Assembly: GCA_008636105.1 (NCBI GenBank)
Contig: VSDH01000004.1
Coordinates: forward strand, 16,122-80,121
DNA: 64,000 nt
Source: Candidatus Scalindua sediminis
GTDB lineage: Bacteria > Planctomycetota > Brocadiia > Brocadiales > Scalinduaceae
Direction: 5' to 3'
The notes under the pieces are model-generated. The model ran no database searches. It saw only the letters and a list, made by a program, of their open reading frames with translations, and had not been told where the DNA came from. Numbering within the stretch: the stretch's first letter is position 1; every line of letters starts with the position of its first letter. Shown one piece after another: positions 60,423 through 64,000 of the stretch. Made by a program: the position numbers and the translations under genes.

Positions 60423-61010
60423 ATGAAAGAAAATTTTGACAATTCAGGTGTTAGAGAATTAGAGATACTAGAGAAAATAGAAAATGACGGGCATCTAACC
60501 CAGAGGGATTTGTCTAGAGAAGTCGGTATAGCATTGGGATTAGTTAATCATCTCTTAAGAAAGATGGTTAAGAAAGGCTGGATTAAGATAAAGAATGTGG
60601 ATGCCAGGAGAATAAAATATTTAATTACTCCAGAAGGTGCCAGGGAGAAGTCAAGTTTATTGTACAAAAGGGTTGAAAGTACAATCCATTTTTACTTAGA
60701 GGCAAAAAGGGTTATTAAAGAAAAGGTAGTGCAGCTTAAAAAGGATGGTGTCAAAAGTGTTTCAATATACGGAATAAATCATGTAGCAGAGGTTTTATTT
60801 ATAGTGCTGAAAGAACTGGGGTTGAGGCTAGACTGTGTAGTGGACAATAATAAGAAAGGGAAAGAGTGGTTTGGTTATAAGGTAATTAATATGGATGAGT
60901 TTTTAAAATCTAATACCAGCGTATTAATACTTGCCTCTATTAATAAGAGTGAAATAGAGGCTTTTTGTAAAGAACAAGAAGAAGTTAAGGTTGTTGCCCT
61001 TAGAGAATAG
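60423..61010 (+). CDS. Winged-helix regulator with C-terminal nucleotide/sugar-binding-like domain
   Basis: 195 aa. N-terminal winged helix (about 1-85): ILEKIENDGHLTQRDLSREVGIALGLVNHLLRKMVKKGWIKI, the MarR/EPS-associated type with a wing. The C-terminal half (about 100-195) has SVSIYGINHVAEVLF...VDNNKKGKEWFGYKVIN, a Rossmann-like arrangement like the one that precedes nucleotide-sugar genes in polysaccharide clusters. Probably controls the surface-polysaccharide genes that start at 62.6 kb; the GTTCA-N5-TGAAC sites upstream suggest autoregulation. Confidence 0.82.
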   Translation: MKENFDNSGVRELEILEKIENDGHLTQRDLSREVGIALGLVNHLLRKMVKKGWIKIKNVDARRIKYLITPEGAREKSSLLYKRVESTIHFYLEAKRVIKEKVVQLKKDGVKSVSIYGINHVAEVLFIVLKELGLRLDCVVDNNKKGKEWFGYKVINMDEFLKSNTSVLILASINKSEIEAFCKEQEEVKVVALRE

Positions 61011-61163
61011 AATAAGAAGAAGCATAGTCTATTTTGCTTTACAAGCAGCCTCAAAAAAACCAGCATACTTGAATAGTTTGATGTAAGCACGTGATGGTTA
61101 TGATGTTATGCACATTTCTGCGTGTAACTGAGAAGGGACTAGTCTGTACATAGGATATATAGG

Positions 61164-61520
61164 CCTAAATTAAGCGATTTATGCCCGCCCCCCTGCGCCA
61201 GAACGCCCGTCCGAACGGCGTTGCCCCGGGCGGGGCAGTCGGGCTGGCGAACGACAAAGTGGCTGTGTCATGATCCAGAAAAAGGGCATTTTGTCATTTT
61301 TACCCGATTGATTGTTTGGCGGGCTGAACCCTTCGCTTCCTGTCATTCTGAGGAACGCGAAGTGACGAAGAATCTTATACTTCCGGCTTAGAGCCTGCCC
61401 TGAGCGTATCGAAGGGTTGCGTAACTTACGTGAGATTATCATATACCCATTATATGATGAGAAACGTCCGCCTAGGCGGACGGCCACATTGACATGCAAT
61501 ATAAAATCGCTCAATTTAGG
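61164..61520. mobile_element. MITE-like element copy 5 (longest, inverted interior)
   Basis: Left end CCTAAATTAAGCGATTTAT (61164-61182), right end ATAAAATCGCTCAATTTAGG (61501-61520). Read from the right it contains ATTGCATGTCAATGTGGCCG, as copies 1, 2 and 4 do from the left, so it is inverted relative to them. The middle is larger, with GCCCGTCCGAACG, GGCTGGC and CATTCTGAGGAACGCGAAG repeat modules and a TATCGAAGGGTTGCG arm like copy 3. Its right end lies inside the open frame of the next ORF. Confidence 0.85.
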
Positions 61521-61545
61521 TCAAATAAAAATTTCTCCTGAACAT

Positions 61546-61779
61546 ATGAAAGTGCTAAAGAACGATCTAAATTCAAAAGATGATCGTACATTTAAGGAGA
61601 TAATTGCCTTTCTTATTGTCTTTGGAGAACCTCTACGCGAAAGTTTAGAAAAGGGAATTAAAAGTCAAAGCAAAGAGATCTTAGTACAGTGTTGGAATGT
61701 AGCTTGTGAAACAGATGGTGTCTTTAGTGAAAAACTCAAGGTCTTTGGAGGTTCAAAGCAAATTGAAGTAAAACCTTGA
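61546..61779 (+). pseudogene. Remnant of an unrecognised gene, 5' end cut by MITE-like copy 5
   Basis: A 77-residue helical C-terminal piece (MKVLKNDLNSKDDRTFKEII...SKQIEVKP). The upstream frame continues only into the MITE-like element, so the original N-terminus is gone. It overlaps the start of the nucleotidyltransferase gene by 4 nt (TTGA), as in a real operon. No family recognised. Confidence 0.55.
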
Positions 61780-62213
61780 ATATTGTTATGTGTAATAAGG
61801 AATTAAAAGAAAAGATAATCGAATATTTTCAGGACAAAAAGGGAGTAATTGCAGTTTATCTCTATGGTTCCATTGTTACTGGAAAGAATGTTATGGATAG
61901 TGACGTGGATATTGCACTACTAACTGCACCATACAAAGATTCGGTACAAAGCCAAAGGGCTAAAGTTCGCTATCAGACGGAGATTTCCGGGCTGATAAGA
62001 AGAGACATTGACCTGGTTTTTTTACAAGAGGCAGGTGAACTTCTTTCCTTTCAGATTCTGAAAAGAGGTCAAGTTATATTTGAGAGAGATAGGGAAGTGC
62101 ATAGATCCTTCAGGGCTTTTAGACTTATTCAATGTCTTGATTTCCAATTTCTTGAAAATCGGATGCAAAGGGGGATGATTGCTGCTATGAAGGGAGGTAT
62201 CATTGGTCAATAG
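61776..62213 (+). CDS. Minimal nucleotidyltransferase (MntA-type antitoxin)
   Basis: 145 aa (or 141 from ATG 61788). GSIVTGKNVMDSDVDIALL is the G-S-x10-D-x-D nucleotidyltransferase motif; a third Asp in RRDIDLVFL follows. The C-terminal part is helical. MntA enzymes adenylylate and inactivate the HEPN toxin HepT, whose (frameshifted) gene overlaps directly downstream. Confidence 0.9.
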   Translation: MNIVMCNKELKEKIIEYFQDKKGVIAVYLYGSIVTGKNVMDSDVDIALLTAPYKDSVQSQRAKVRYQTEISGLIRRDIDLVFLQEAGELLSFQILKRGQVIFERDREVHRSFRAFRLIQCLDFQFLENRMQRGMIAAMKGGIIGQ

Positions 62214-62630
62214 ATCGGTCATCCTAAAAAAGATTTCTCTTATCCGCTACAATCTATCAAGACTAAGAGATAGGATAATGTCCCTTTAGAGTCCTTCAAA
62301 AATGACCTTGATATACAAGATATCGTATTACATAACCTTCAGTTTGCCATTCAGGGATGCATTGATATTGGAAGCCATGTAATTTCAGATGAAGGGTGGG
62401 GTGTTGCTGGCAGCTTAAATGAAATCTTCTATATTCTTAGGGATAAGGGAGTAATAAAAGCAGAGATGGTAGAGAAGATGATTTCTATGGTTGGTTTTAG
62501 AAATATACTGGTTCATGAGTATGAAAATATTAACTTCGATATCGTATACAATATCTTACATCACCATCTGAGAGATATTAATGAGTATTTGCTGGCAATG
62601 GTGAACTATTTCAAACTGGATTGGCGGTAG
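62203..62630 (+). pseudogene. HepT-type HEPN toxin, frameshifted
   Basis: Starts at TTG 62203 behind AGGGAGG (62191-62197), overlapping mntA by 11 nt. It reads NRSVILKKISLIRYNLSRLRDRIMSL and then stops (TAG 62287-62289). In another frame from 62289 the rest follows: ESFKNDLDIQDIVLHNLQFAIQGCIDIGSH...FRNILVHEY...INEYLLAMV, with the HEPN R-x4-H motif (RNILVH). In HepT these two parts join as ...SLESF..., so two extra bases (TA in CTTTAGAG) account for the break. The MntA/HepT pair is therefore decayed on the toxin side. Confidence 0.85.
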
Positions 62631-62655
62631 TCCCTGCTTCAGGGAGTAAAAATGC

Positions 62656-63663
62656 TTGAAGAAGTTTAAAATGGAAAAAAATATCGCAGTAGTAGGCGCT
62701 GGTTATTGGGGTAAGAATCTTGTTCGAGTCTTTTATGAACTGGGTGCCCTTAATACTATATGTGATGTGGATAAGGAACTGGGCAGTAAATATAAATTAC
62801 AGTTTCAAAATATAAAAGTTATCGATTCATTTAAAAATTTACTCAATGATTCCTCGCTTGAGGCAGTGGCTATTGCCACTCCTGCTGATTATCATTATCA
62901 GATGGTCAAAGAAGCCCTACTTTCTAAGAAGCATGTCTTTGTAGAAAAACCTCTGGCTCTTAAGGTTGAGCAGGGGGAGGAGTTGGTTAGCCTTGCTAAG
63001 AAGCAAGGGCTTGTTCTTATGGTCGGCCATATTCTCCGTTATCATCCTGCCATAAGGAAGCTGAAGGAGTTTGTTAGCACGGGTGAACTGGGAAAAATAC
63101 AATATATATATTCTAATCGGTTGAATATTGGTAAAATCCGCTCTGAAGAAAATATCCTCTGGAGTTTTGCTCCCCATGATATATCAGTGATACTCTTTCT
63201 TCTAAATGAATTTCCGGAAACAATCTATGCTACAGGTGGAAGCTATCTACAAAAACGGATCCCTGATGTTACCTTGACTATTATGGATTTTAAAAGTGGA
63301 GTGAAGGCGCACATCTTTGTTAGTTGGCTACACCCTTTCAAAGAACAGAAACTTGTAGTTGTGGGTGACGAAAAAATGGTGGTTTTTGATGACGTAAGCA
63401 CAGAGAAATTACTTCTATATCCACACAAGATTAAGTGGGTAGAACGTATTCCGGTGGCATGTAAGGCAGAAGCAGAAGCGGTTCCTATCAAAAAAGAAGA
63501 GCCTTTGAAAGTCGAATGTAAGCACTTTCTGGAATGTATTGAGAACAATCAGATACCTGAAACTGATGGTAATGAGGGATTAAAAGTTCTTCAAATTCTT
63601 CAAACATCCCAGGAATCCTTGAGTAACGACGGGCTAAAAATTTCCATTGATGAAAAACAGTAG
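62656..63663 (+). CDS. Gfo/Idh/MocA-family oxidoreductase (nucleotide-sugar dehydrogenase type)
   Basis: 335 aa from TTG 62656 (AGGGAG upstream; ATG 62671 is an alternative, giving MEKNIAVV). N-terminal Rossmann fold [24 protein letters not shown], then the catalytic EKPLAL lysine. The C-terminal domain is of the WlbA/WbpB kind that oxidises UDP-N-acetyl-glucosaminuronate or similar sugars at C3. The overlapping acetyltransferase downstream fits that route to acetamido sugars. Confidence 0.88.
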   Translation: MKKFKMEKNIAVVGAGYWGKNLVRVFYELGALNTICDVDKELGSKYKLQFQNIKVIDSFKNLLNDSSLEAVAIATPADYHYQMVKEALLSKKHVFVEKPLALKVEQGEELVSLAKKQGLVLMVGHILRYHPAIRKLKEFVSTGELGKIQYIYSNRLNIGKIRSEENILWSFAPHDISVILFLLNEFPETIYATGGSYLQKRIPDVTLTIMDFKSGVKAHIFVSWLHPFKEQKLVVVGDEKMVVFDDVSTEKLLLYPHKIKWVERIPVACKAEAEAVPIKKEEPLKVECKHFLECIENNQIPETDGNEGLKVLQILQTSQESLSNDGLKISIDEKQ

Positions 63664-64000
63664 ATTGAGCAAATCCGGGAAACAAGAATACTTTTTACAT
63701 GAGTCTTCGTACGTAGATGAAGGATGTGATATTGGTGCAGGTACACAAATTTGGCACTTTTCACATATCTTAAAGGGTTCTAAGATAGGCAAGAATTGTA
63801 AGATTGGCCAAAATGTGGTTATAGGACCAAATGTTACTATCGGAAATGGTTGTAAGATACAAAATAATATCTCAATATACGAAGGTGTTACTTTAGAAGA
63901 CGAAGTATTCTGTGGGCCTTCTATGGTCTTTACGAATGTCTTCAATCCGCGGTCAGCAATACCTAGAATAAGTGAATTACGTCCGACTTTGGTTAAGAAA
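63650..64000 (+). CDS. Left-handed beta-helix N-acetyltransferase (WbpD-like), cut by window end
   Basis: Starts at ATG 63650, overlapping the dehydrogenase end by 14 nt; 117 codons are open to the last base. Hexapeptide repeats are clear: [59 protein letters not shown], then [17 protein letters not shown], the usual loop of WbpD/WlbB acyltransferases. It would N-acetylate the amino group of a UDP-sugar made by the pathway that includes the dehydrogenase upstream. The rest is outside the window. Confidence 0.9.
   Translation, partial: MKNSRLSKSGKQEYFLHESSYVDEGCDIGAGTQIWHFSHILKGSKIGKNCKIGQNVVIGPNVTIGNGCKIQNNISIYEGVTLEDEVFCGPSMVFTNVFNPRSAIPRISELRPTLVKK

Noticed and set aside
61179-61514. Minus-strand 111-aa open frame in MITE-like copy 5
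   Set aside because: It is entirely inside the element, with proline/arginine-rich sequence typical of translated palindromes.

Overview
The window is an AT-rich stretch of a bacterial chromosome. It comes from an organism with a Gram-negative (diderm) envelope: there are genes for CMP-KDO synthesis, an LptE-like lipoprotein, a TolC-type channel, several lipobox proteins and a SurA/PpiC-type chaperone. Gene content, small sulfur-carrier proteins, many short palindromic repeats and a eukaryote-like IMP dehydrogenase would fit a Planctomycetota lineage such as the Brocadiales (anammox group). That placement is my inference from gene style; no rRNA or single marker here proves it. I see no rRNA gene, no intact tRNA gene, no CRISPR array and no transposase.

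Layout. 0-2.1 kb: a membrane diguanylate cyclase (5' end off the window) and a stand-alone response regulator. 2.2-3.8 kb: a minus-strand set with a cyclase-family hydrolase and a YfiM-like lipoprotein. 4-7.1 kb: a cupin/SHOCT lipoprotein, surE, cdd and a purine nucleoside phosphorylase. 7.2-21.1 kb: a long plus-strand housekeeping run (purA, uppS, cdsA, phoH, ybeY, recO, a TPR protein, lptE, folP, cdaA, cdaR, pdxJ, dapA, folE, tolC). 21.3-24.5 kb: a compact sulfur-relay cluster (TusA-like, MoeB/ThiF-like, DsrE/F/H-like, TusA-like, GcvH-like lipoyl carrier). 24.7-26.6 kb: a divergent SelO-like pseudokinase. 27.8-32.7 kb: a methylcitrate-cycle operon (prpD, prpB, an unrecognised 433-aa protein, a citrate/methylcitrate synthase). 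32.7-36.2 kb: a cysteine-desulfurase homologue and PcrA/UvrD. 36.3-39.4 kb: a toxin-antitoxin island with several broken genes. 39.4-45 kb: a methyltransferase, a PEGA lipoprotein, a disrupted phosphoesterase, guaB and priA. 45-57.7 kb: amidase, permease, two mini-ferritin-like ORFs, pyrG, kdsB, lon, ppiC, an adenosine-specific kinase, an M28 peptidase and a sirtuin. 58.1-64 kb: a GT39-like membrane glycosyltransferase, a winged-helix regulator, a decayed MntA/HepT pair, and the start of a nucleotide-sugar (surface polysaccharide) cluster that runs off the window.

The most striking feature is the repeat population. One family is MITE-like: five copies of about 160-360 bp, with terminal inverted repeats around CCTAAATTGAGCGATTT, all in intergenic DNA. 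Other GC-rich palindromic repeats lie INSIDE genes and stay open: in purine nucleoside phosphorylase, dihydropteroate synthase, the N-terminus of DapA and the leader of the cupin lipoprotein. The same repeat is read in different frames in two of these genes. This resembles in principle the palindromic elements translated within Rickettsia genes. Elsewhere a repeat has broken a gene (the YfcE-like phosphoesterase). Other candidates for follow-up are the sulfur-relay/lipoyl cluster, the desulfurase homologue without its PLP lysine, a promoter-operator motif shared by three toxin-antitoxin units, and repeated GTTCA-N5-TGAAC palindromes upstream of the winged-helix regulator.
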